DNA from: Mageeibacillus sp. UBA1193
GTDB taxonomy: Bacteria; Bacillota; Clostridia; Saccharofermentanales; Saccharofermentanaceae
Assembly (NCBI GenBank): GCA_002310155.1
Contig: DBYF01000010.1
Coordinates: 12,449 to 38,404 of the forward strand
Length of the DNA: 25,956 bases
Direction of reading: 5' to 3'
Positions 16,995-24,201 of the stretch are shown piece after piece; within the stretch, counting starts at the first letter, position 1, and every line of letters starts with the position of its first letter. The position numbers were made by a program, and so were the translations under genes. The notes beneath the pieces are model-generated. The model searched no databases, had not been told where the DNA came from, and worked only from the letters and a program-made list of their open reading frames with translations.

Positions 16995-17013
16995 TTACAC
17001 GATTTCCGTGCAA
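16995..17013. repeat. Dyad in the Nudix/TetR divergent promoter region
   Basis: TTACACG and CGTGCAA flank a 5-base spacer, giving a near-perfect inverted repeat, overlapping a possible -10 (TAAAAT on the minus strand) for the Nudix gene. It is a plausible repressor site but could be chance. Confidence 0.25.
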
Positions 17014-17076
17014 AACAAACACCCCTTCGGTAAAGCGTAAGGGGGTGCTTATGATGAATAGATACCGAAAGAGTGT

Positions 17077-17109
17077 TTGCAATATTCATACAAGGTGTTA
17101 CACTTGTAA
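17077..17109 (+). promoter_or_regulatory. Promoter with palindromic operator before the TetR-type gene
   Basis: TTGCAA (17077-17082) and TACACT (17099-17104) are 16 bases apart. The perfect dyad TTACA-CT-TGTAA (17098-17109) covers the -10 box. TetR-type regulators commonly bind such palindromes in their own promoters, so autorepression is likely. The spacing to the ATG at 17150 is about 40 bases. Confidence 0.45.
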
Positions 17110-17149
17110 ACACAAGGACATTTTATCAGAACAGGAGGAGTTCGGCGAT

Positions 17150-17782
17150 ATGCCCGCGAAGAAAAAAGACATTAACAATGAAAATGTAAACACCGTAAGC
17201 TCACATGGGGATACCGTATTCCGTAATGATAAAAACCGTCAGATCAATCAGGTCACCCGTGAGAGCCTGAGTATTGCTCTTATCTATCTGATGAACGAAA
17301 AGCCCTTCGACAAGATTTCCATAACTGAGCTTGTCCAGAAAGCCGGCGTATCACGAACTGCATTCTATAGAAATTATGCCGGCAAAGAAGATCTTCTCCG
17401 CGAGATCGGGAATTCTCTCATTGCGAGGATCGAAGAACTGAATCTGCAGCTGCGCGATTCCAGATCCATGTACGATTGGTGTCTCGAACTCTTAAAGACG
17501 ATTAAAGAGCATAAGGAATCCTATTCTCTCTTTTCCAATGCCGGTCTTTCTGCGAAAATGCTGTTTGACCAAAGATCGTTCGTTGATGTTGTTTATCCGA
17601 TATCCGATCGGAAAGAAAGATATCTCCGTATCGCAAGCGAAGCCGCTATGGCCAGCGTGATCAATACATGGTATGAAGAAGGCATGAAAGAATCCCCAGA
17701 GGAAATGGCTGAACTATGTGCCCGTATGCTCGACGAAGAATACATCATTCGCCCTACCGGCGCTTTCAGATCAACGACATGA
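17150..17782 (+). CDS. TetR/AcrR-family transcriptional regulator
   Basis: I start this 210-aa protein at the ATG at 17150-17152, which follows AGGAGGAG by 9 bases. An open frame reaches further upstream but covers the promoter and operator. The first 30 residues are polar and Lys/Asn-rich. A TetR helix-turn-helix follows at about residues 56-83: KISITELVQKAGVSRTAFYR, then YAGKEDLL. The helical carboxy domain (about 90-210) should bind an inducer and dimerise; its ligand is unknown. It is divergent from the Nudix gene and converges on the zinc-ribbon gene with only 6 bases between stops. The likeliest targets are itself and the divergent gene. Confidence 0.92.
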   Translation: MPAKKKDINNENVNTVSSHGDTVFRNDKNRQINQVTRESLSIALIYLMNEKPFDKISITELVQKAGVSRTAFYRNYAGKEDLLREIGNSLIARIEELNLQLRDSRSMYDWCLELLKTIKEHKESYSLFSNAGLSAKMLFDQRSFVDVVYPISDRKERYLRIASEAAMASVINTWYEEGMKESPEEMAELCARMLDEEYIIRPTGAFRSTT

Positions 17783-17788
17783 ATTCTC

Positions 17789-18226
17789 TCAAGAGTACTT
17801 TCCGGGACTGACGATCGTCTGAATCAGTGAAATAACATCCATCAGGATAAGGCCGGCACACACGAAGAAGCCCATGATAACGAAAATGGCTTTACCCGGT
17901 AATGGTTTCGCTTTAAGAACTCCACGGCAGCAGATCACCGCAAGGATCAGGAAAATGACTCCCAGTGTGAAAGCACCATAGTAAAGGTATAAAAACGGAT
18001 CTGACGTGTCAGGATAATCCAGGTTTACCGGGATGAGTGCTTTTACCGATGAAATTGCGAAAGAAAGGAACAGAAAGAACAGCGCCAGGCCGAGGTGATA
18101 CTTCGGCTCTTCCGTATCTATCTCAGTCAATTCGACCTCAGGTGTCTCGTTGAGATTTGCGCCACAGTGTTTGCAGACCGGTGCATTGTTCGCGTTTTGA
18201 GCGTCACATTTCGGACAGATCTTCAT
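17789..18226 (-). CDS. Zinc-ribbon membrane protein
   Basis: The 145-aa protein begins with a rubredoxin-like zinc ribbon: CPKC at residues 4-7 and CKHC at 18-21, followed by Gly. A Glu-rich linker leads to three hydrophobic segments, near 45-65, 79-99 and 112-137. Small proteins of this layout are common in Firmicutes and have no agreed function. AAAGGAGG lies 7 bases before the ATG. It is divergent from the GGDEF gene, and its leader carries a long bulged hairpin (18242-18284) directly before the ribosome site. The cytosolic zinc ribbon could bind a protein or nucleic-acid partner; this is inference. Confidence 0.85.
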   Translation of the reverse strand: MKICPKCDAQNANNAPVCKHCGANLNETPEVELTEIDTEEPKYHLGLALFFLFLSFAISSVKALIPVNLDYPDTSDPFLYLYYGAFTLGVIFLILAVICCRGVLKAKPLPGKAIFVIMGFFVCAGLILMDVISLIQTIVSPGKYS

Positions 18227-18241
18227 AACTTTCCTCCTTTA

Positions 18242-18284
18242 CGTGTGAAACCGCAAAAACCCGATTGCGGTATACTTTCACACG
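18242..18284 (-). promoter_or_regulatory. Bulged leader hairpin before the zinc-ribbon gene
   Basis: CGTGTGAAA (18242-18250) pairs with TTTCACACG (18276-18284), and directly inside it CCGCAA pairs with TTGCGG, leaving an 8-base loop and a one-sided TATAC bulge. That is 15 base pairs in total, ending about 7 bases before the AGGAGG of the zinc-ribbon gene. It could be an mRNA control element or a DNA operator. The rest of the 18227-18435 gap shows nothing firm. Confidence 0.4.
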
Positions 18285-18435
18285 GGTAACCCAATAGGAT
18301 ATTACCATACTTCAAAATGAACATCGAGGGGACAAAATCTATATTTAATTATCGCATTTTACGTTTTGTTCATGTATTTCTCCAATTTTCCTGATAATAT
18401 GAAAGAGTATTTTCGGTGGATCGGGAGGTGGAGTT

Positions 18436-19842
18436 ATGGACCTTCAAGGTTTTGTGGATCAAATTGATGCGATGACATGCGTCATGTCCGTCGAGATGAA
18501 AGAAGACGGCAAGCGTGGAGAAATCAGGATCGTCTGCGGAAACGAAGCATACGTAAAATCGATCGAGAACGTATGGGACGGTCCACAGCTCATGTCGAAC
18601 AAGTTCGTTCCGAACAGCCTTTACCAGAATTACTTCCCGACAGATCTGAACTTTGAGGAGATCTGTTATCGTGCCGCGGTCCTGAAACAGCCGGTACACA
18701 CCTATGTCCATCCGGACCGTTTCGACTTCTGGTTTAATCTTTTCCTGATGCCTCTGAAGAACGAAGGTAACATCTACTACTGCACCTACACGCAGGAAGT
18801 TACGCAGCAGGCAGATTCCGAACAGATGGCAAAGATCAATCACGAGATCTCTGATGCGGTCTTAAAGACATGTATCAAGCTTCACCGTTCCCCTGATTTC
18901 AAACAGACGATCAAGGACGTTATCAAGGAGATCCGCGAGATCACCAAAGCAAGTTCATGTGCGATCCTTACAGTAAACGAGAAAGCCGAGACCTGCAAAG
19001 TCCTGGCTGAAGACCGTGCGCCGGAAAGCGGACTTGCCAGTATGAAGAGCATTGTCAGTGCGGAAGTCTCCTTCTACGACATCGTAAAGACGTGGCCGGA
19101 CACACTTGCCGGCAGCAACTGTCTGATCATCAAGGATGAACATGATATGGAGTACATCAAGGAGAAGAATCCTCTCTGGTATCGTTCTCTGACAGAATCC
19201 GATGTCACAAGTATCGTCTTCTTCCCTCTTAAGAGCTCGGGCAAACTTCTCGGATATATCTGGGCAACGAATTTCGAGACAAGTAATGCTGCGAACATTA
19301 AGGAAGTTCTTGAGCTGACGACATACTTCGTCGCATCTTCTCTCGCGACCTATCTTCTCTTCAAAGAGATGAAGACCATGAGTTCCGTCGATATGCTGAC
19401 CGGTGTCCTGAACAGAAATGAGATGAACAACAGGATCGACACTCTGCTTCGTGACGATGTCGTGATCAATAATCTCGGAGTCGTCTTTGCCGACATCAAC
19501 GGTCTGAAACGTATCAACGACGAGAACGGTCACGGTTCCGGTGACCAGCTTCTCAAAAACGCGGCAAAGATCCTCGAAAGAGTCTTCGATGACTGTGAGG
19601 TATTCCGTGCCGGTGGTGATGAGTACATGATCCTGGTACCGGATACGACCGAAGAGTGGCTTCAGAAAAAAGTCGAAGAAGTAAAAGCTTCGGATCTCGG
19701 ATTTGCAACAGCATGCTTCGCGGCCGGATTCAGTTTCCTTCCGAGTTCGAAAGAGATACTTCGTGGACTCCATGAAGCGGATGAACGGATGTATAAAGAT
19801 AAGGATGCTTTTTACGAAGCGCATCCGGATCTGAAGCGCTGA
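18436..19842 (+). CDS. Cytosolic GGDEF protein with sensory amino region
   Basis: The 468-aa protein has no membrane segment. Residues 1-130 look like a PAS-type sensor. Residues about 145-310 fit a GAF domain (SSCAILTVNEKAETCKVL, then FFPLKSSGKLLGYIWATNF). A GGDEF domain (about 317-462) has an intact active site AGGDEYMIL with GGDEY at 393-397, and the metal-binding DINGLKRIND. Active diguanylate cyclases make cyclic di-GMP from two GTP. The inhibitory I-site RxxD is absent at the usual place (FDDC instead), so product feedback is not expected. GGGAGG lies 7 bases before the ATG. No EAL or HD-GYP partner is in the window. Confidence 0.9.
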   Translation: MDLQGFVDQIDAMTCVMSVEMKEDGKRGEIRIVCGNEAYVKSIENVWDGPQLMSNKFVPNSLYQNYFPTDLNFEEICYRAAVLKQPVHTYVHPDRFDFWFNLFLMPLKNEGNIYYCTYTQEVTQQADSEQMAKINHEISDAVLKTCIKLHRSPDFKQTIKDVIKEIREITKASSCAILTVNEKAETCKVLAEDRAPESGLASMKSIVSAEVSFYDIVKTWPDTLAGSNCLIIKDEHDMEYIKEKNPLWYRSLTESDVTSIVFFPLKSSGKLLGYIWATNFETSNAANIKEVLELTTYFVASSLATYLLFKEMKTMSSVDMLTGVLNRNEMNNRIDTLLRDDVVINNLGVVFADINGLKRINDENGHGSGDQLLKNAAKILERVFDDCEVFRAGGDEYMILVPDTTEEWLQKKVEEVKASDLGFATACFAAGFSFLPSSKEILRGLHEADERMYKDKDAFYEAHPDLKR

Positions 19843-19872
19843 GATCTGACAGTTCAAATATTTAAGCAACAA

Positions 19873-19916
19873 AAAAGGGACTGGACGGTTGCATTGAACA
19901 ACCGTTCAGTCCTTTT
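19873..19916. terminator. Bidirectional terminator between convergent genes
   Basis: GGACTGGACGGTTG pairs with CAACCGTTCAGTCC, with one G-T pair in the middle, around a short loop. The stem is flanked by a run of A on the left and TTTT on the right. It sits between the GGDEF gene and the oppositely directed oxidoreductase gene and can serve both. Confidence 0.85.
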
Positions 19917-19934
19917 AAAATATCTGATATTACT

Positions 19935-20918
19935 TCACTTCCAGAAACCGATCTCGTTTAATACCTGATCCATGAGGCGGGTATTCTTCATGGAGAATTC
20001 AGGGGTAACATGAGGAGTTTCACCTTCAAGAATACACTTGCCGAGCTGGGTAACTTCCAGAGCATAGTTATTCGGAACGAATACTTTTCTCTCGATCGTC
20101 TCACCGTCTTTCGTGAAGATCCGGTAGCTGACATCTCCCTCCTGGTTATACTCCACGTCGGATCGGATCGAACCTTTCGTTCCATGGATAAGGAGTCTGT
20201 CATAACGTGAATTACTGGTCATATCGAGGATCATACCGACCTGAAGTGCTGCGCGTGCCCCGTTCTTGAATCGGAGGATCGCAGACGTCGAAAGATCTAC
20301 ACCAAGATCAGAGAATTCAGCTATTGCCTTTACCATCTCAGGATCCGAATCAATCATGGAAAGGATCATCGTCGTACAGTAGCATCCAAGATCATAAAAC
20401 GCACCGCCGCCAAGTTCCTTGTGAAGACGGAAATCTTCCTTATATCCCTGAGTCACGAAGGAAGTATCTACATAGTCTACATCACCGATGATGCCGGACT
20501 TGATATCATCCTTCAGACTCTTGATATACGGGCTGTGAAGATACGCATAGGCTTCCATCAGGATGACACCGTTTGCTTTCGCGGTATCATACATGAGCTG
20601 CGCCTCTTCCGCGTTCAGTGCCAGTGGTTTTTCACAGAGAACATGCTTACCTTTCTTCAGTGCCTCCGTGACCCACTTCACATGGATATCGTTCGGAAGC
20701 GGAACATAAACTGCCTGCACTTCCGGATCGTCCAGAAGTTCGTCATAGCTTCCGTATGCTTTCATAAATCCGTAGTTCTGTTTATAGGATTCCGCTTTCT
20801 CAAGAGATCTTCCTGCGATCGCATAAAGCTCGCAGTTGTCTGCCTGCTTCATGCCTGGGATCATGCCCCATCTGGCGATATTCGCGGTACCGATAATACC
20901 CCATTTTACTTTCTGCAT
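19935..20918 (-). CDS. Gfo/Idh/MocA-family NAD(P)-dependent oxidoreductase
   Basis: The 327-aa protein starts with a Rossmann dinucleotide-binding motif, GIIGTANIA at residues 7-15. It has the family's catalytic Lys motif CEKPLAL (Lys97) and MEAYAYLHSP shortly after. Members oxidise or reduce sugars, inositols and related polyols; the substrate is not readable. The length is normal. An AGGAG site 7 bases before the ATG fixes the start. It is the last gene of the minus-strand cluster led by the AraC regulator and xylanase. It begins 19 bases after the aldo/keto reductase stop, so the two are co-transcribed. The DNA-binding-site-like terminator downstream closes the unit. Confidence 0.93.
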   Translation of the reverse strand: MQKVKWGIIGTANIARWGMIPGMKQADNCELYAIAGRSLEKAESYKQNYGFMKAYGSYDELLDDPEVQAVYVPLPNDIHVKWVTEALKKGKHVLCEKPLALNAEEAQLMYDTAKANGVILMEAYAYLHSPYIKSLKDDIKSGIIGDVDYVDTSFVTQGYKEDFRLHKELGGGAFYDLGCYCTTMILSMIDSDPEMVKAIAEFSDLGVDLSTSAILRFKNGARAALQVGMILDMTSNSRYDRLLIHGTKGSIRSDVEYNQEGDVSYRIFTKDGETIERKVFVPNNYALEVTQLGKCILEGETPHVTPEFSMKNTRLMDQVLNEIGFWK

Positions 20919-20937
20919 AGTATTTCTCCTGTTCGTC

Positions 20938-21867
20938 TTACGGCAGGAACTTGCCGGATGCCAGATACAGCTGATACCACTCGTTATGAGTCAGGTCTAC
21001 GTTATAAGCGCCGCAGAGATCCGTTAAGTGATCCGGATTCATCGTACCTGCGATGACCTGCATCTTCGCAGGATGACGGAGGATCCATGCAATCGCGATC
21101 GCGGCCTTCGACACACCATACTTCTCACCGAGTTCGCCGAGAACATTATTGAGTTCCGGGAAGTCCGGATTATCTACAAAAGTTCCCTGGAACATACCGA
21201 CCTGAAGCGGTGACCACGCCTGGATCGTAATGTCCTTCAGACGGCAGTAATTCAGGATGTCGCCGTCTCTGCAGATGGACATATCCGTCGTCTTGTTGTT
21301 GAGGTACAGAGGCTGATCGATCAGCTGGGACTGCTCGATCGAGAACTGCAGCTGGTTAAACACGAGCGGCTGCTCAACGTACTTCTTCAGAAGATCGTAC
21401 TGGCCGGGGTTTACGTTACTTACACCGAAGTGCAGGACTTTACCGGATCTCTTGAGCTGATTAAATGCTTCCGCGATCTCTTCCGGATCGAAGAGAAGGT
21501 CCGGTCTGTGAAGAAGGAGCGCATCGAGGTGATCCATCTTCAGTCTGGTCAGGATCTGATCGACACTCTCAAGAATATCGTCCTTACTCCAGTCGAATTC
21601 TTTTCTGTCAAAGTGCAGACCGCACTTGCTCTGAATAAAGACATCCTCTCTTCTTAATCCGGTCTTCTGGAACGCTTCACCGAAGATCGATTCCGCCTGT
21701 CCGTCGCCATAGCATGTCGCGTGGTCGAAGAAGTTGATACTGTTATCTACCGCAGTCTCGATCATCTTCGCGGCTTCATCGGTCGAGAGCGCCGGCATTC
21801 TCATGCATCCGAGAATGATCCTGGATACCTGTGACGGACCGTTAACAACGTCAATAAATTTCTTCAT
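20938..21867 (-). CDS. Aldo/keto reductase
   Basis: I start this 309-aa protein at the ATG at 21865-21867, because AGGAGG lies 8 bases upstream; an earlier in-frame ATG lies before that site. The aldo/keto reductase catalytic tetrad is intact: Asp48 and Tyr53 in FFDHATCYGDG, Lys81 in QSKCG and His120 in LLLHRPD. These enzymes reduce carbonyls with NADPH. The sequence is closest in style to bacterial YdhF-like reductases, with IILGCMRM near the start. It lies between the epimerase (50 bases away) and the Gfo/Idh/MocA gene (19 bases away) in the same direction. Confidence 0.93.
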   Translation of the reverse strand: MKKFIDVVNGPSQVSRIILGCMRMPALSTDEAAKMIETAVDNSINFFDHATCYGDGQAESIFGEAFQKTGLRREDVFIQSKCGLHFDRKEFDWSKDDILESVDQILTRLKMDHLDALLLHRPDLLFDPEEIAEAFNQLKRSGKVLHFGVSNVNPGQYDLLKKYVEQPLVFNQLQFSIEQSQLIDQPLYLNNKTTDMSICRDGDILNYCRLKDITIQAWSPLQVGMFQGTFVDNPDFPELNNVLGELGEKYGVSKAAIAIAWILRHPAKMQVIAGTMNPDHLTDLCGAYNVDLTHNEWYQLYLASGKFLP

Positions 21868-21898
21868 GAGAGGATCCTCCTTCATTATTCGAATTATG

Positions 21899-21914
21899 CT
21901 TTTTGAAAAGCACT
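21899..21914. repeat. Motif copy with inverted half-site
   Basis: GCTTTT, then two bases, then AAAAGCACT forms an inverted repeat around one full copy of the 9-mer. It lies in the 50-base gap between the epimerase stop and the aldo/keto reductase start. Confidence 0.55.
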
Positions 21915-21917
21915 CGT

Positions 21918-22946
21918 TCAGATACTTGCTTTTGCTCTCTCCATGGCATCGATCACCTTATCGCAGAAACTGTCGAAATCAGGATCTTCGACCTGGCATT
22001 CCGGATGGGAAAGCACGTAATCAAGTGCGATACGTACACCCATATCAAAGCGTGTCTTTGTCTGCATATCCGGTACGGTTCTCTTCAGCTTCGTGTTATC
22101 GAAAACGACAGATACGGACTTATCTCCGAGAAGTGATCCGGTGAAATCAAATCCGAGCGGATCTCCGACCGCGCGGAGGAAATCTGTGGATACGTGATAT
22201 GCCTTCAGCTCAACGCCGAGAGCATCTGCGATCGTCGCATAGATCTGATCCCAGGTAAGCGTTTCATCGGATGTGATCTGGAAGGCTTCACCAATTGCGT
22301 GACGGTTGCCCATGAGGCCTGTATAACCGACCGCGAAATCCGCGTTCCATGTCAGTGTCCAGAGGCTCGAACCATCGCCCTGGATGATGACCGGCTTTCC
22401 TTCCATCATACGCTTTACGACCTGCCACGGGCCTTTATTTCCATGCACACCGAGAGGGATATTTCTCTCGTCATATGTGTGGCTCGGACGGACGATCGTC
22501 ACCGGGAAATCTTCTTCCTTATACTTCTTCATCAGGAACTCTTCGCACGCGATCTTGTTTCTGGAATACTCCCAGTACGGGTTCGCCAGTGATGTTCCTT
22601 CCGTGATGATGTATCCGGACGCGGGCTTATGGTAAGCGGAAGCAGAACTGATGTAGATATACTGCTTCGTTTTTCCCTTGAAAAGACGGTAGTCTCTCTC
22701 GACCTGATCTACAGTAAAACCGATGAACTCACAGATGCAGTCAAAGGTCTGGTCACCGAGTTTTGCCAGTACATCTTCCTCGTTATTGATATCCGCGACC
22801 ACATGCTTTACAGCGTCCGGAAGAACGTCCAGACGGTTACCGCGGTTCAGTACCCAGACCTCCCAATCCAGGTCATTCACGAGTCGTTTCACGATAGCGG
22901 TACTGATCGTGCCTGTACCGCCGATAAACAAAGCTTTCTTTTTCAT
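21918..22946 (-). CDS. NAD-dependent sugar epimerase/dehydratase (extended SDR)
   Basis: I start this 342-aa protein at the ATG at 22944-22946, right behind GGAGG; the frame is open further upstream but without a ribosome site. GGTGTIS at residues 9-15 is the NAD-binding loop. IYISSASAYHKP places the catalytic Ser, and YSRNK gives Tyr127 and Lys131 of the YxxxK motif. Extended SDRs of this kind act on nucleotide sugars or free sugars as epimerases, dehydratases or reductases; the substrate is unknown. Its carboxy part is about 160 residues, normal for the group. It follows the ferredoxin-type reductase by 62 bases, a gap holding a head-to-head pair of the AAAAGCAC motif. Confidence 0.92.
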   Translation of the reverse strand: MKKKALFIGGTGTISTAIVKRLVNDLDWEVWVLNRGNRLDVLPDAVKHVVADINNEEDVLAKLGDQTFDCICEFIGFTVDQVERDYRLFKGKTKQYIYISSASAYHKPASGYIITEGTSLANPYWEYSRNKIACEEFLMKKYKEEDFPVTIVRPSHTYDERNIPLGVHGNKGPWQVVKRMMEGKPVIIQGDGSSLWTLTWNADFAVGYTGLMGNRHAIGEAFQITSDETLTWDQIYATIADALGVELKAYHVSTDFLRAVGDPLGFDFTGSLLGDKSVSVVFDNTKLKRTVPDMQTKTRFDMGVRIALDYVLSHPECQVEDPDFDSFCDKVIDAMERAKASI

Positions 22947-22979
22947 TTTTTCTTTCCTCCGGGGAATATATGGGTCACA

Positions 22980-22998
22980 AGTGCTTTTCGAAAAGCAC
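22980..22998. repeat. Head-to-head pair of the AAAAGCAC motif (perfect palindrome)
   Basis: GTGCTTTTCGAAAAGCAC is a perfect 18-bp palindrome made of two inverted copies of the octamer separated by CG. It lies between the epimerase start and the stop of the next reductase gene. It could fold into a hairpin, but no T tract follows on the minus strand. Confidence 0.85.
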
Positions 22999-23008
22999 CC
23001 GTACCGGA

Positions 23009-24130
23009 TTACTGTCCTAAGATCTCCGCGGCTTCCTTGAGAAGATCGATGATCGGCAGGTGCTGCGGGCAGACACTCTCGCACTGGCCGCACCCGATAC
23101 AGTCGGAAGCTTTTCCCGATCTTCCGATCAGGCCGGAGTAGAAGTTCTTCGATCTCCAGTCATCCGGGTAACGTCGCAGCGTGTTGATCGTTCTGAAAAC
23201 GTCCGGGATAGAGATACCCATCGGGCATCCGTCACAGCAGTATTTACATGCCGTACATCCGATCTGAGGTGTGCTCAGCACATCCGCGGTAACTTCATCA
23301 ACTACATCCATCTCTTCTTTGCTGAGCGGCTCGAAGTTCGTAAATGTACCGATGTTATCGTCCATCTGTTCTTCGGTAGACATACCGGAAAGGATGGTCA
23401 TTACACCCGGAAGTGTTCCGACGAAACGCAGCGCCCAGGAAGCGACTGTCTTATCCGGCTGAACCGCCTTGAACTTCGCCTCGATCTCTTCGGGGAAGCT
23501 CGCGAGCATACCGCCACGGATCGGTTCCATGACGATGATCGGGATATTTCTTTTGGCGAGGACATCGTAGAGTTCCTGCGATCTTACGACCGGATTGGAT
23601 CGGTCGAGATAGTTGAGCTGGATCTGCACGAACTCGATCTCCGGGTGCGCGTCCACGATCTCTTCGAGAAGTTCAGGAGAACCATGGTATGAGAAACCGA
23701 AATGCTTGATCTTGCCTTCGGCCTTCTTCTGTACGCCCCACTTAAAGCAGTCATACTTGACGTAAGTATCGTAGTTATTTCCATCCTCGATCGAGTGCAG
23801 CAGATAAAGATCGAAATAATCGACACCGCAGCGCTCGAGCTGCTCGTTAAAGATACGCTCGATATCCGACTCGGCCTTGATCTCCCAGGCAGGAAGCTTA
23901 GTCGCGATCATGAAAGAATCTCTCGGGTAGCGCTTCACGAGAGCCTCACGTGCCGCGACTTCGGATTTTCCGCCGTGATACACATAGGCCGTGTCGAAGT
24001 AATTCATACCCGACTGCATATACTTATCGACCATGCGGCAGACGTGATCGTGATCGATCACGCCGTCATTTTCGGGTAAACGCATCATTCCGAAACCCAG
24101 TTTCGGCATCTTCGAAAGATCAATACTCAT
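23009..24130 (-). CDS. Aldo/keto reductase with two-cluster ferredoxin domain
   Basis: The 373-aa protein joins an aldo/keto reductase barrel to an iron-sulphur domain. The tetrad is Asp46 and Tyr51 (NYFDTAYVYHG), Lys78 (ATKLP) and His112 (LLHSIED). Residues 292-302 (CTACKYCCDGCP) and 344-354 (CIGCGQCESVC) each have four cysteines that bind a [4Fe-4S] cluster. This fusion is common in anaerobic Firmicutes and suggests electron transfer between ferredoxin-like carriers and a carbonyl or alcohol. I start at the second ATG (24128-24130), since GGAGG is 7 bases before it and only one base before the first. It lies directly after the xylanase gene. Confidence 0.93.
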   Translation of the reverse strand: MSIDLSKMPKLGFGMMRLPENDGVIDHDHVCRMVDKYMQSGMNYFDTAYVYHGGKSEVAAREALVKRYPRDSFMIATKLPAWEIKAESDIERIFNEQLERCGVDYFDLYLLHSIEDGNNYDTYVKYDCFKWGVQKKAEGKIKHFGFSYHGSPELLEEIVDAHPEIEFVQIQLNYLDRSNPVVRSQELYDVLAKRNIPIIVMEPIRGGMLASFPEEIEAKFKAVQPDKTVASWALRFVGTLPGVMTILSGMSTEEQMDDNIGTFTNFEPLSKEEMDVVDEVTADVLSTPQIGCTACKYCCDGCPMGISIPDVFRTINTLRRYPDDWRSKNFYSGLIGRSGKASDCIGCGQCESVCPQHLPIIDLLKEAAEILGQ

Positions 24131-24171
24131 AATCATTCCTCCGCTATAAATTCAGTAGATTCGTATGTGGA

Positions 24172-24192
24172 GGCACTTTCTTCCGAAGTGCC
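24172..24192 (-). repeat. Hairpin after the xylanase gene
   Basis: GGCACTT pairs perfectly with AAGTGCC around a 7-base loop, 10 bases after the xylanase stop. No T tract follows, so it may slow or stabilise the transcript instead of ending it; it resembles a shortened form of the AAGTGC repeats elsewhere in the window. Confidence 0.4.
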
Positions 24193-24201
24193 GTTCCCAG
24201 A

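Noticed and set aside
17019..17050. CACCCCTT / AAGGGGGTG hairpin between the Nudix and TetR-type genes
   Set aside because: It has a bulge and sits between divergent starts, where no transcript is expected to end; I could not assign a role.
18955..19872. Minus-strand open frame opposite the GGDEF gene
   Set aside because: The plus-strand gene has an intact GGDEF site and ribosome site; the antisense frame also runs into the terminator and has no motif.
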